A stretch of 64,000 nucleotides of DNA from NCBI RefSeq assembly GCF_019884725.1, contig NZ_CP082322.1:930001-994000 (forward strand), read 5' to 3'. Below the pieces are notes generated by a model. That model was not told the origin of the DNA, searched no databases, and worked only from the letters and a program-made list of their open reading frames with translations. Shown here piece by piece: positions 1 through 8,316 of the stretch (within the stretch, counting starts at the first letter, position 1; each line of letters begins with the position of its first letter). Source of the DNA: Leucobacter tenebrionis (GTDB lineage: Bacteria > Actinomycetota > Actinomycetes > Actinomycetales > Microbacteriaceae). The translations under genes and the position numbers were made by a program.

Positions 1-85
1 CATCATCAGAAATGACGATGGCGGGCGGGGCCTCCTCCGGCTGAGACTTTCGGGGACGCAATCTCCATCGACCAAAGGAGCCCCG

Positions 86-1534
86 ATGACTTCGTCACCC
101 GCGGCCGTCTCATCGGCATCGCGAGCCGAACTCCTCCGCCGCATCGACCGCTTCCCCCGCTGGGGCCTGACCGCCGCCTCGGTGCTCACGATCAGCCTCG
201 GCATGCTCTTCGTGCAGTACGACATCTTCAACATCAACGTCTCGTTCGTGCAGACCTGCCTCCAGATCGTTGACGGCTGCTCGCCGACGAACTCGGACGC
301 GTTCATCGGCCTGCCCGTCTTCATGAGCCTCGTCGGCTACGGCATCGGAGCGCTGCTGCTCGGGCCGCTCTCCGACCGCTTCGGGCGCCACAGCATGCTC
401 ATCGTCTCGATGGTCATCACGGGGCTCGGGTCGCTGTACTCGATGCTGTCGTTCGACGAGGCGCACTTCGTGCTCTCCCGCCTGATCACCGGTATCGGCG
501 TCGGCGCCGACCTGGCGATCATCAACGTCTTCGTGAGCGAGGTCTCGCCCCGCCGTCTGCGCGGGAAGTACACGAGCCTGCTCTTCATCATGGCCGCGTT
601 CGGCTCGGCGCTGGGCATCTGGCTGGGCCTGTGGCTCACGACGCCCATGGGCGACTGGCCCTCGGGTCTGCCCTTCGCGCTCGCCTCCGAGAGCTTCGAT
701 TCGGGGTGGCGCTGGGTGTACGGGATCGGCGCGGTGCTCGCGGTGGTGTCGCTCTTCCTGCGGATATCGCTTCCGGAGTCTCCGAGGTGGCTGGCGGATC
801 GCGGGCGCCTCGACGAGGCCGCCGCCGTGATCTCCCGCATGGAGGCGCTCGCCACCCGGCGCGCCCCGCTGCTCCCGGCGGATGCGAACCCGGTTGCGAT
901 CCCGGAGCCCTCGACGAGCACCTGGGGCGCGATCCGGGAGCTCTTCCGCTCGCCCTTCTATCTGCGTCGGCTCGCGGTGCTGGGCGCCGCCTGGGGCCTC
1001 GGCTACCTGACGATCTACGCGTTCTCGGGGGCGTTCACGTCGGTGCTCGTGCGGCAGGGCTACACGCCGGGAGAGGCCGGCATGGTGTCGGCGGTCGGAC
1101 TGCTCGGCTTCATCGCCGCGGCGTTCGCGATCCGCAGCGTGGTGGATCGCCTCGAGCGGAAGCTGTGGATGATGGTCGGAGGCGGGATCGCCGTCGTCGG
1201 CGCCCTGCTCGTGGCGTTCGGCGGGGAGTCGCCGCTCATCGTGTTCGCCGGGGCGATCATCCTCTTCTTCGGCCAGAACCTCTGGGTGCCCGCACAGTAC
1301 GCGCTGACGGCCGAGAGCTTCCCGACGCGCTTCCGCACGACCGCGTACGCGCTCGCCGACAGCATCGGGCACGTCGGCGGCGGGCTCGGGGTGTTCCTCC
1401 TGGTGGGGGCGCTCGGGCAGCTGCCGCTGCAGGCGACGATGCTGGGGCTCGTCGCGTTCCTGGTGCTAGGTTCGTTCGTCAACCTCCTCGCAGTGAATAC
1501 GCGGGGCAAGAATCTGGAGGAGATCTCCCAGTGA
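86..1534 (+). CDS. MFS transporter (sugar/organic acid porter type)
   Basis: This 482-residue protein has about twelve hydrophobic segments and belongs to the major facilitator superfamily. It carries the loop 2-3 signature GPLSDRFGRHS at residues 93-103 and a central PESPRWL motif near residue 230, which is typical of the sugar porter and aromatic-acid/H+ symporter branches. It should move a small solute across the cytoplasmic membrane using the proton gradient. The substrate cannot be read from the sequence. The start ATG follows a good ribosome binding site (AAAGGAG). Its stop codon overlaps the GTG start of the amidase downstream, so the two are probably co-translated and the imported substrate may be an amide or related compound; that link is inference. 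Confidence 0.85.
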   Translation: MTSSPAAVSSASRAELLRRIDRFPRWGLTAASVLTISLGMLFVQYDIFNINVSFVQTCLQIVDGCSPTNSDAFIGLPVFMSLVGYGIGALLLGPLSDRFGRHSMLIVSMVITGLGSLYSMLSFDEAHFVLSRLITGIGVGADLAIINVFVSEVSPRRLRGKYTSLLFIMAAFGSALGIWLGLWLTTPMGDWPSGLPFALASESFDSGWRWVYGIGAVLAVVSLFLRISLPESPRWLADRGRLDEAAAVISRMEALATRRAPLLPADANPVAIPEPSTSTWGAIRELFRSPFYLRRLAVLGAAWGLGYLTIYAFSGAFTSVLVRQGYTPGEAGMVSAVGLLGFIAAAFAIRSVVDRLERKLWMMVGGGIAVVGALLVAFGGESPLIVFAGAIILFFGQNLWVPAQYALTAESFPTRFRTTAYALADSIGHVGGGLGVFLLVGALGQLPLQATMLGLVAFLVLGSFVNLLAVNTRGKNLEEISQ

Positions 1535-2871
1535 GCACGAGCATCGCGCGCATCGTCGAACCGATCGAGCACCCCGACGAGGGCACCTGGACCCAGCTCG
1601 CCACCGCGGCGCAGATCGAGGAGCAGCCCCGTCAGAACGACGACGCGCCGTTCCCGATCGCGGTCAAGGCGAACATCGCGGTGCGCGGCTTCCGCCGCTC
1701 GGCCGCCTGCCCGGTGTTCGACACCGTGCCCGAGGAGGTCGATGCGCCCGTCGTCGCGCTGCTGCGGCGGGCCGGCGCCGTGGTCGTCGGCACGACGAAC
1801 ATGCACGAGCTCGCCTTCGGCATCACCTCGGATAACGCCGCGTTCGGCGCGGCGCGGATCCCGAGCCATCCGGGGTTCTCGGCGGGCGGTTCCTCGGGCG
1901 GCAGCGCCGCGGCGGTCGCCTCGGGAGCCGTGCCGATCGCGCTCGGCACCGACACCGGGGGCTCGGTGTCGATCCCGGCCGCGCACTGCGGGATCGCGGG
2001 GTTCCGCCCGAGCACCGGGCGCTGGCCGACCTCGGAGATCCTCGGGCTGTCGACCACTCGGGACACCCCCGGGGTGTTCGCGCGATCGGTCAACGACCTC
2101 GAGCGGGTGGATCGCTGGGTCGCCGACGAGCGGCCGGCCCGTGCCGCGACGGGCGCGGCAGACGCGACGGGCGCGGCGCGTACGGCGGGGGCGGCCGGCA
2201 GGCCGATCCGGATCGGGCTGCCGACGCGGCTGTGCGACGACCTCCGCCCCGAGACCCGAGCGGCGTTCGAGGCCGCCCTCGACCGCCTGCCCGCCCGGTT
2301 CAAGACGGTGCACGCCGATTTCGACGAGATCCAGGAGGCGGCCATGGCGGCCGAGACCCCGCTGGTGATGTGGGAATCCCGCAGGCTGCTCGGCGATGCC
2401 GCGGGCCGCGCACTCGGGCTCCCGCCCGAGGCCGCGTTCGAGCGTCTCGTGCGCGAGGTCGCGAGCCCCGACGTGCGGTCGGTGCTGCTCGCGGAGCTCC
2501 GGTCACCGGTGACGGCCGAGGCCTACACCGAGGCCCGATCCCGGGTCTTCGCGGCCCGCTCCGCCTACTCCCGCCTGATGTCCTCGCAGCAGCTGGACGC
2601 GCTCCTCTTCCCCACCGCACCCGCGCCCGCGCCGGCGCTCGGGATGGGCGGCATCGTCGAGCATCTCGGGCGCGAACTGCACATCTTCAACCTGTACACG
2701 CGCAACACCGCGCAGGGCACGGTGCTCGGTGTGCCCATGGTCACGGTTCCTGCGCCGGTCGCCCGCGGAGCGCTGCCCGTCGGCGTCACGCTCCAGGGAC
2801 ACCGCTTCGACGACCGGAGCGCCCTCGCCCTCGCCCGAGAGCTCGAGACGGCGCTCGCGCCGGAGGGGTGA
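1531..2871 (+). CDS. Amidase signature family hydrolase
   Basis: The 446-residue product is an amidase signature enzyme that hydrolyses a C-N amide bond. The Ser-cisSer-Lys triad is visible: Lys46 in PIAVKAN, the first Ser (about 121) of the GGSSGGS motif, and the nucleophile Ser145 in GTDTGGS, 24 residues later as usual in the family. The GTG start overlaps the stop of the MFS gene (GTGA), which makes this a translationally coupled pair. An open frame extends about 900 bases further upstream, but that part is the shadow of the MFS gene. The sequence does not separate indoleacetamide, mandelamide, allophanate-type or other amidase substrates. The insert rich in Ala/Thr/Gly around residues 200-225 is low complexity. 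Confidence 0.85.
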   Translation: MSTSIARIVEPIEHPDEGTWTQLATAAQIEEQPRQNDDAPFPIAVKANIAVRGFRRSAACPVFDTVPEEVDAPVVALLRRAGAVVVGTTNMHELAFGITSDNAAFGAARIPSHPGFSAGGSSGGSAAAVASGAVPIALGTDTGGSVSIPAAHCGIAGFRPSTGRWPTSEILGLSTTRDTPGVFARSVNDLERVDRWVADERPARAATGAADATGAARTAGAAGRPIRIGLPTRLCDDLRPETRAAFEAALDRLPARFKTVHADFDEIQEAAMAAETPLVMWESRRLLGDAAGRALGLPPEAAFERLVREVASPDVRSVLLAELRSPVTAEAYTEARSRVFAARSAYSRLMSSQQLDALLFPTAPAPAPALGMGGIVEHLGRELHIFNLYTRNTAQGTVLGVPMVTVPAPVARGALPVGVTLQGHRFDDRSALALARELETALAPEG

Positions 2872-2909
2872 GCGGGGCCGCGCAACGTTACGCGCCGTGT
2901 CTGGCACCA

Positions 2910-2938
2910 TTGTCCTTCTCAGGCGCAGTTCGTAGTCT
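2910..2938 (+). promoter_or_regulatory. Putative promoter of metY
   Basis: A TTGTCC -35 box (2910-2915) and a TAGTCT -10 box (2933-2938) are separated by 17 bp in the 145-bp gap upstream of metY. I see no convincing SAM-riboswitch fold in the remaining leader. The call rests on consensus similarity only. Confidence 0.4.
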
Positions 2939-3016
2939 CGACAGCATCGCCCATCCGAGCGAACGCGTCGACTACCGCGCCCGTCCACCGCACGACCCAC
3001 TCACCGAGGAGTTTTC

Positions 3017-4339
3017 ATGACCGACCAGACCTGGGGCTTCGAGACCAAGCAGATCCATTCGGGCCAGCAGCTCGACGCGACCGGCGCCCGCGCGCTGCCG
3101 ATCCACCAGACCACGGCCTACGTCTTCTCCGACACCGACCAGGCGGCGAACCGGTTCGCGCTCACCGAGCCGGGCAACATCTACACCCGCATCACCAACC
3201 CCACCCAGGATGTCGCCGAGCAGCGCGTGGCCGCTCTCGAGGGCGGCACCGCCGCGCTCTTCCTCGCGAGCGGCCAGGCGGCGTCGACCTTCGCCGTGCT
3301 GAACATCGCGGGCTCGGGCGACCACATCGTCTCGTCCAGCTCCATCTACGGCGGCACCTACAACCTGTTCAAGTTCACGCTCGCGAAGCTCGGCATCGAG
3401 GTGACCTTCGTCGAGGACCAGGACGACTCCGCGGCCTGGCAGCGCGCCGTGCGCCCCAACACCAAGCTGTTCTTCGCCGAGTCGATCGCCAACCCGCGCT
3501 CGGCGATCCTCGACATCCGCGCGGTCGCAGACGTCGCGCACGAGAACGGTCTGCCGCTCATCGTCGACAACACCGTGGCCAGCCCCTACCTCGTGCGCCC
3601 CCTCGAGCACGGCGCCGACATCGTGCTGCACTCGGCCACCAAGTTCCTGGGCGGCCACGGCACCACCCTCGGCGGCGTGATCGTCGACGGCGGCACCTTC
3701 CCCTGGTCGCAGCACGCCGATCGCTTCCCCGGGCTCACCGAGCCCGATCCCTCGTACAACGGCATCAGCTACACGGGCGCGGTGGGCGACGGCGTGGCCT
3801 TCGTCATCAAGGCGCGCACGCAGCTGCTGCGCGACCTCGGGTCGGCGATCGCTCCGCAGAGCGTGTGGCAGCTGCTGCAGGGCATCGAGACGCTGTCGCT
3901 GCGGATGGAGCGCCACGTGCAGAACGCGCAGGAGGTCGCGGAGTGGCTCGACAACCACGACGACGTCGCCGGCGTCTCCTACTCGGGGCTGCCGTCGAGC
4001 CCCTGGTACGCCCTCGCGAACCGCTACGCGCCGAAGGGCGTGGGCGCTGTGCTCTCGTTCGACCTCAAAGGCGGGGTCGAGGCGGGTAAGGCGTTCGTGA
4101 ACGCGCTCGAACTGTTCAGCCACGTCGCCAACATCGGCGACGTGCGCAGCCTGGTGATCCACCCCGCCTCGACCACGCACTCGCAGCTCACCCCCGAGCA
4201 GCAGCTCACCGCCGGCGTCACCCCGGGCCTCGTGCGCCTGTCCGTCGGTCTCGAGAGCATCGCGGACATCAAGGCCGACCTCGAGCGGGGCTTCGCCGCG
4301 GCACGGCGTGTCGTCGCCGAATCGAACGCGCGGGCGTAG
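3017..4339 (+). CDS. metY: O-acetylhomoserine sulfhydrylase (bifunctional with O-acetylserine)
   Basis: This 440-residue PLP enzyme of the Cys/Met metabolism family makes homocysteine from O-acetylhomoserine and sulfide. The PLP lysine is Lys209 in [11 protein letters not shown], and the [14 protein letters not shown] stretch and overall length match the O-acetylhomoserine/O-acetylserine sulfhydrylase branch rather than cystathionine gamma-synthase. The ATG follows GAGGAG at a suitable distance. metX, which provides O-acetylhomoserine, lies 1.4 kb downstream on the same strand, so the two genes form a direct-sulfhydrylation route interrupted by an oppositely oriented exporter gene. A long palindrome follows the stop codon. 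Confidence 0.93.
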   Translation: MTDQTWGFETKQIHSGQQLDATGARALPIHQTTAYVFSDTDQAANRFALTEPGNIYTRITNPTQDVAEQRVAALEGGTAALFLASGQAASTFAVLNIAGSGDHIVSSSSIYGGTYNLFKFTLAKLGIEVTFVEDQDDSAAWQRAVRPNTKLFFAESIANPRSAILDIRAVADVAHENGLPLIVDNTVASPYLVRPLEHGADIVLHSATKFLGGHGTTLGGVIVDGGTFPWSQHADRFPGLTEPDPSYNGISYTGAVGDGVAFVIKARTQLLRDLGSAIAPQSVWQLLQGIETLSLRMERHVQNAQEVAEWLDNHDDVAGVSYSGLPSSPWYALANRYAPKGVGAVLSFDLKGGVEAGKAFVNALELFSHVANIGDVRSLVIHPASTTHSQLTPEQQLTAGVTPGLVRLSVGLESIADIKADLERGFAAARRVVAESNARA

Positions 4340-4387
4340 CGCGCCGCTGTTCGTCGCGCGCTCGGGCACGGGCGTGTCCTCCCGTTC

Positions 4388-4454
4388 TTCGGAGCACACC
4401 GTTTATTCGGATCAAACCCAAGCGATCCGATCCGAATAAACGGTGTGCTCCGAA
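4388..4454. repeat. Long extragenic palindrome, family copy A
   Basis: Two perfectly complementary 26-nt arms (4388-4413 and 4429-4454) enclose a 15-nt loop. The left arm begins TTCGGAGCACACCG and ends TTATTCGGATC. It lies between the convergent metY and EamA genes and could act as a bidirectional terminator, although it lacks a clear U-tract. The arms resemble those at 12922-12989 and 40886-40952, so it is also a member of a dispersed repeat family. Confidence 0.8.
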
Positions 4455-4460
4455 AGACGG

Positions 4461-4520
4461 GATGGGCGGGGGCCGAATGGGCGGGGACCGAATGGGCGGG
4501 GACCGAATGGGCGGGGACCG
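4461..4520. repeat. Tandem repeat, 15 bp x 4
   Basis: Four consecutive 15-bp units occur, the last three being identical AATGGGCGGGGACCG. They sit between the palindrome and the 3' end of the EamA gene. The array is noncoding as far as can be seen. Confidence 0.85.
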
Positions 4521-4557
4521 ATCAGGGCAGACCCGGCGGGCAGGATGGCAGACCGCG

Positions 4558-5412
4558 TCAGACCGTGCGACGGGAGCTCGCCACGACCCCGGCGCTCGCC
4601 GCCACGACGAGCAGGATCGCCAGCAGTTGCCGGGCATCAAGCTGCTGGTGCAGCACCGCGAGACCGGCGAGGGCGGCCACGGCCGGCCCGAGGCTCGACA
4701 GCACGCCGAACACGCGCGCCGACATGCGCTTCAGCGCGAGGAACTCGAGCCCGTAGGCGATCACGCTGGTCATCAGCGCCAGAACGGCGAAGGCGCCGAG
4801 CAGCCCCGGATCCTGCCGTACACCCTGCAGCGCCTGCCCGGCCCCGAGCGGCACGATCACGACCGCCGCGACCGCCACCGAGGCGACCAGCCCGTCGATC
4901 CCCCGCACGCGAGAGCTGAGGCGCGCGGAGGCCAGGATGTAGAGCGCCCAGAACGCCGCGGCGACACCCGCGAGCAGCGCGCCGCGAAGCGTCACCGTGC
5001 CGGTATCGTCGAGGCCCAGCAGCAGGATGCCGCCGAGCGCGAGCAGCACCCAGGCCGCGTCGACGGCCCGGCGGATCCCCGCGGCGGCCACGGCGAGCGG
5101 CCCCATCAGCTCGATCGTGACCGCGAGGCCGAGCGGGATCTCCGCGATCGCCAGGTAGATGAAGACGTTCATGCCGCCCATGCCGATCCCGAGCAGCACG
5201 ACGCCCAGCCAGGTTCGCGCGCTCCACTCCCGCACCCGCGGCCGCACGAGCACGATGAGGATGACCGCGGCGAATCCCAGCCGCAGCGCGGCCGCGCCGA
5301 GCGGCCCGACGCTCTCGAAGAGCGACCCGACGAAGGCATTGCCGAACTGGACGCTGAAGATGGCTGCGACGGCGAGCAGACTCGCTGGGACGCGGGGCGG
5401 ATCGGCGAGCAC
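4558..5412 (-). CDS. EamA/DMT family transporter (RhtA-like)
   Basis: The 284-residue protein contains about ten transmembrane helices arranged as two repeats of the EamA (drug/metabolite transporter) domain. Its closest general type is the RhtA-like exporters of threonine and homoserine. Its position between metY and metX suggests a metabolite exporter linked to homoserine or methionine metabolism, but that is inference from context. It is convergent with metY and divergent from metX. Confidence 0.8.
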   Translation of the reverse strand: MLADPPRVPASLLAVAAIFSVQFGNAFVGSLFESVGPLGAAALRLGFAAVILIVLVRPRVREWSARTWLGVVLLGIGMGGMNVFIYLAIAEIPLGLAVTIELMGPLAVAAAGIRRAVDAAWVLLALGGILLLGLDDTGTVTLRGALLAGVAAAFWALYILASARLSSRVRGIDGLVASVAVAAVVIVPLGAGQALQGVRQDPGLLGAFAVLALMTSVIAYGLEFLALKRMSARVFGVLSSLGPAVAALAGLAVLHQQLDARQLLAILLVVAASAGVVASSRRTV

Positions 5413-5720
5413 CTCAACACCCTACCGCCGCGTCCGCTGTGCCGCACCGCGCCGCCGCGTCCGCCGCGCTGCTCCGTCCGCCGCACCGATCGCCGCCCCG
5501 CCCCCGTTCCCGATCCCGCACCCGTTTCCAATCCCGATCCCGCACCCGATCCCGATCCCGATCCGGGGTCACTTTCGGCCGCGTGTCGCGATCCGACACG
5601 CACGAAAACGACCCCGATTCAGCCGACAGGGCGGTCGAGGCGGTAGGGGCGAGCGGGGCGGGCCCGAGGCCCGCGTAACATTCGCCCGCCCGAGCGCCGG
5701 CCGAGGCAGAATGGTGAGTT
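5413..5720. other. Intergenic region with CCCGAT-type hexamer repeats
   Basis: This 308-bp gap separates the divergent EamA and metX genes and must hold both promoters. Between about 5508 and 5562 it carries a degenerate run of CCCGAT/CCCGCA hexamers. I see no clear gene and could not assign promoter boxes with confidence. Confidence 0.6.
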
Positions 5721-6926
5721 ATGGACTGGCAGACCCCCGAGGACTCGTTCCCGACCGACTTCATCACCGACGCGCAGCTGCGCGCGCTCATGGGGCGGCC
5801 GCCGATCTCGGGAGGCTGGCGCGACGGCGATCCCGTCGGCGATCGCGAGTTCGTGACGATCGGCTCCCTCACGACCGAGGCCGGGGTCGAGATCCCGAAC
5901 GTGCGCATCGCCTACGAAACCTTCGGCGAGTTGAACGAGCGCCGCGACAACGCGATCCTCGTGTTCCACGCGCTCACCGGTGACAGCCACCTCGCGGGAG
6001 ACGCGGGGCCCGGGCATCCGACCGACGGCTGGTGGAGCGAGATCGTGGGACCGGGGCTGCCGCTCGACACGAGCCGCTACTGCGTCGTCGCACCCAACGT
6101 GCTGGGCGGCTGCCAGGGCTCGACGGGACCGGGATCGCTCGACCCCGCGGGGCAGGAGTGGGGCGGCCGGTTCCCCTATCTCACGATCCGGGACCAGGTC
6201 GCAGCGGCCGCCCGCTTCGCCGACGGGATCGGCATCGACCGCTTCGCCGCGGTGATCGGCGGCTCGATGGGAGGCATGCACGCGCTCGAGTGGGGCATCT
6301 CGCACCAGGATCGCGCCGAGCGGCTGGCGGTGATCGCAGCTCCCCCGGTCACGACGGCGGATCAGATCGGCCTCAACCTCGTGCAGCTCGAGGCGATCCG
6401 CTCCGACCCGTTCTACCGCGGCGGCAACTACTACGACGCCCCCGACGGCATCGGCCCCCACCACGGCCTCGCCACCGCGCGCCGCCTCGCCCTGCTGAAC
6501 TACCGCAGCAACACCGAGCTCGACGACCGCTTCGGCCGGGCCTGGCAGTCGGCGGTGAGCCCGCTCGGCGACGGCGGCCGCTTCGCGGTCGAGTCGTATC
6601 TCGACTTCCACGGCAACAAGTTCACCCGACGGTTCGACGCGAACAGCTACCTCACCCTCGTGCAGGCGATGAACTCGCACGACGTCGGAAGGGGGCGGGG
6701 CGGTGTGCGCGCTGCACTCTCGACGCTCGAGCTGCCGACGCTCGTGCTCGGGATCCCGAGCGATCGCCTCTTCACGCTCGAGGGGCAGGACGAGATCGCG
6801 CGCCACACGCCGGGCAGTCTCGACGGGGATCGCGCGACGCGCATCGACTCGCCGTTCGGGCACGACTCGTTCCTGATCGAGTTCGAGAAGGTGGGCGAGC
6901 AGCTGCGGCGCCTGCTCGAGGTGTGA
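5721..6926 (+). CDS. metX: Homoserine O-acetyltransferase
   Basis: This 401-residue alpha/beta hydrolase transfers an acetyl group from acetyl-CoA to homoserine, the first committed step of methionine synthesis. The nucleophile elbow GGSMGGMHALEW places Ser182 as the nucleophile, and the matching Asp348 (SDRLFT) and His381 (GHDSFL) complete the triad. Length and motifs fit MetX. It supplies O-acetylhomoserine to MetY encoded upstream. The ATG start has only a weak ribosome binding site. Confidence 0.93.
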   Translation: MDWQTPEDSFPTDFITDAQLRALMGRPPISGGWRDGDPVGDREFVTIGSLTTEAGVEIPNVRIAYETFGELNERRDNAILVFHALTGDSHLAGDAGPGHPTDGWWSEIVGPGLPLDTSRYCVVAPNVLGGCQGSTGPGSLDPAGQEWGGRFPYLTIRDQVAAAARFADGIGIDRFAAVIGGSMGGMHALEWGISHQDRAERLAVIAAPPVTTADQIGLNLVQLEAIRSDPFYRGGNYYDAPDGIGPHHGLATARRLALLNYRSNTELDDRFGRAWQSAVSPLGDGGRFAVESYLDFHGNKFTRRFDANSYLTLVQAMNSHDVGRGRGGVRAALSTLELPTLVLGIPSDRLFTLEGQDEIARHTPGSLDGDRATRIDSPFGHDSFLIEFEKVGEQLRRLLEV

Positions 6927-7260
6927 GCGGGGCACCCGCGGGCTCTCCCCTCGAACTGTCCCACCCCATCGAGACGGGCCGTTTCTATCGAGGCGTCCCG
7001 CACTTCGCGCGACATATCGGCCGACTCGATACTTAGGGGCCGACTCAGCGTCGCCCGCACGGCGCCTCTGCACGTACGGGCTCGGCGGCTGGTGTTTCTG
7101 TTGCCGAATCGCAATCTTCAGACTCCTCTCCCACCCCGTTTCATCAACACTTGTGCGCTATTCTGACACTGTCTTCACAAAACTTGTACTAGATCCGCAG
7201 TACAAGTTTTGCTAGCCTGAGCACGGGCAGATCGCCCAGCGAACCCAGAATGAGGTGCCG
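6927..7260. other. Intergenic region upstream of lipoprotein-ABC operon
   Basis: This 334-bp gap contains no gene I can support. Its distal part (about 7130-7220) is noticeably AT-richer than its surroundings and carries the palindromic operator annotated separately, with a possible TAGCCT -10 box at 7215-7220. The proximal part, after metX, holds no obvious strong terminator. Confidence 0.6.
7181..7212. promoter_or_regulatory. Perfect palindromic operator (12-8-12)
   Basis: AAAACTTGTACT at 7181-7192 is followed after 8 bp by its exact reverse complement at 7201-7212. The size and symmetry are typical of TetR- or GntR-family operators. It lies 48 bp before the lipoprotein start, close to a possible -10 box, so repression of the lipoprotein/efflux operon is the natural reading. 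No regulator gene is adjacent. Confidence 0.7.
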
Positions 7261-8313
7261 ATGCCGTCACGAACCATCTCCGCCCGAGTCGCGCTGCCCG
7301 CGCTCATCACCGTGTCGCTGCTCGCGCTCGCCGGGTGCAGCGGCGGCGACGCGAAGAAGTCCTCCGAACCCGAGGAGGGCCCGCTCAACAAGTACATGTC
7401 GGCGCTCTACGGGGATCAGGAGCAGGACCAGGAGTTCTACGACAAGATCAACGAGAAGCGCGAGGAACTCATCGCCGAGTGCATGGCCGACGAGGGCTTC
7501 GAGTACCAGCCGAACACCCAGAACGGCGGCATGGTCAGCTTCGACGACGAGGAGATCGACTGGGGCAGCCGCGAGTACGCCGAGCAGTACGGCTACGGCT
7601 TCACCGATTTCCCCGGCCGTGCCGAGATGGAGGCCGCGGGCGAGGACGAGGAGTACGTCGACCCCAATCAGGACTACATCGAGTCCCTCAGCGAATCCGA
7701 GCAGCAGGCCTTCTACGAGGCGCTGTCGGGCCCCCAGCCCACGGAGGAGGATATGGCCGCCATGGAGGACGGCACCTTCGAGTGGGACTGGAGCAAGATG
7801 GGGTGCTCGGGCGTCGCCGATCACGAGACCCAGGAGATGTACGGCCCAGGTATGGCGGCGATGGAGGATCCGGAGTTCGCCGAGCTGTTCGAGAGCATGG
7901 AAGGAGTGTGGGCGGGGATCTACAACTACGAGGACCCCGCGGCCACCAGCCCCAACGACGACGTCGCGAAGCTCGATCGCGAGTGGTCGGAGTGCATGGC
8001 CGACGCCGGCTACACCGACCTGACGAACCCCATGCACGCGCAGAACGTCTTCATGGAGGAGTCGAACTCGCTCTACGAGCTGCCCGAGGGCGAGGATCCC
8101 GAGAAGTGGCAGGGCCCGAGCGAGAAGCAGATGTCGGAGATCAAGAAGCGCGAGATCGAGATGGCCGTCACCGACTGGGAGTGCAAGGACAAGCTCGGCT
8201 ACGACGATAAGGTGCAGCAGATCACCTTCGACCTCGAGCAGAAGTTCGTCGACGAGCACAAGGCGGAGCTCGACGCGCTCATCGCCAAGTACAGCGCCGA
8301 CGAGAAGAAGTAG
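7261..8313 (+). CDS. Lipoprotein of an ABC efflux locus
   Basis: The 350-residue product starts with a lipoprotein signal peptide whose lipobox LALAGC puts the acylated Cys at position 26, so it should be anchored on the outer face of the membrane. The mature part is very acidic. It contains the related motifs ECMADEGFEYQPN and ECMADAGYTDLTN plus two further cysteines (MGCSG, WECKD), suggesting an internal duplication with two disulfide-type pairs. No enzymatic motif is visible. A GTG six bases upstream is a possible alternative start. The stop is 3 bp before the membrane-fusion protein, and the lipoprotein is probably an accessory of that transporter. Confidence 0.8.
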   Translation: MPSRTISARVALPALITVSLLALAGCSGGDAKKSSEPEEGPLNKYMSALYGDQEQDQEFYDKINEKREELIAECMADEGFEYQPNTQNGGMVSFDDEEIDWGSREYAEQYGYGFTDFPGRAEMEAAGEDEEYVDPNQDYIESLSESEQQAFYEALSGPQPTEEDMAAMEDGTFEWDWSKMGCSGVADHETQEMYGPGMAAMEDPEFAELFESMEGVWAGIYNYEDPAATSPNDDVAKLDREWSECMADAGYTDLTNPMHAQNVFMEESNSLYELPEGEDPEKWQGPSEKQMSEIKKREIEMAVTDWECKDKLGYDDKVQQITFDLEQKFVDEHKAELDALIAKYSADEKK

Positions 8314-8316
8314 CCC

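Noticed and set aside
631..1530. N-terminal extension of the amidase through the MFS gene
   Set aside because: The 300 extra codons are an out-of-frame shadow; the GTG at 1531 gives a normal-length amidase coupled to the MFS stop.
2872..3016. SAM-type riboswitch before metY
   Set aside because: The leader is short and I cannot find the conserved SAM-I/II/IV core elements; only a plain promoter is supported.
4461..4520. Same repeat family as 56679-56738
   Set aside because: Both are 15 bp x 4 and GC-rich, but the unit sequences differ, so common origin is not supported.
4462..5646. Plus-strand 394-residue open frame
   Set aside because: It is antisense to the EamA transporter and its start lies in the 15-bp tandem repeat; composition is that of a shadow frame.
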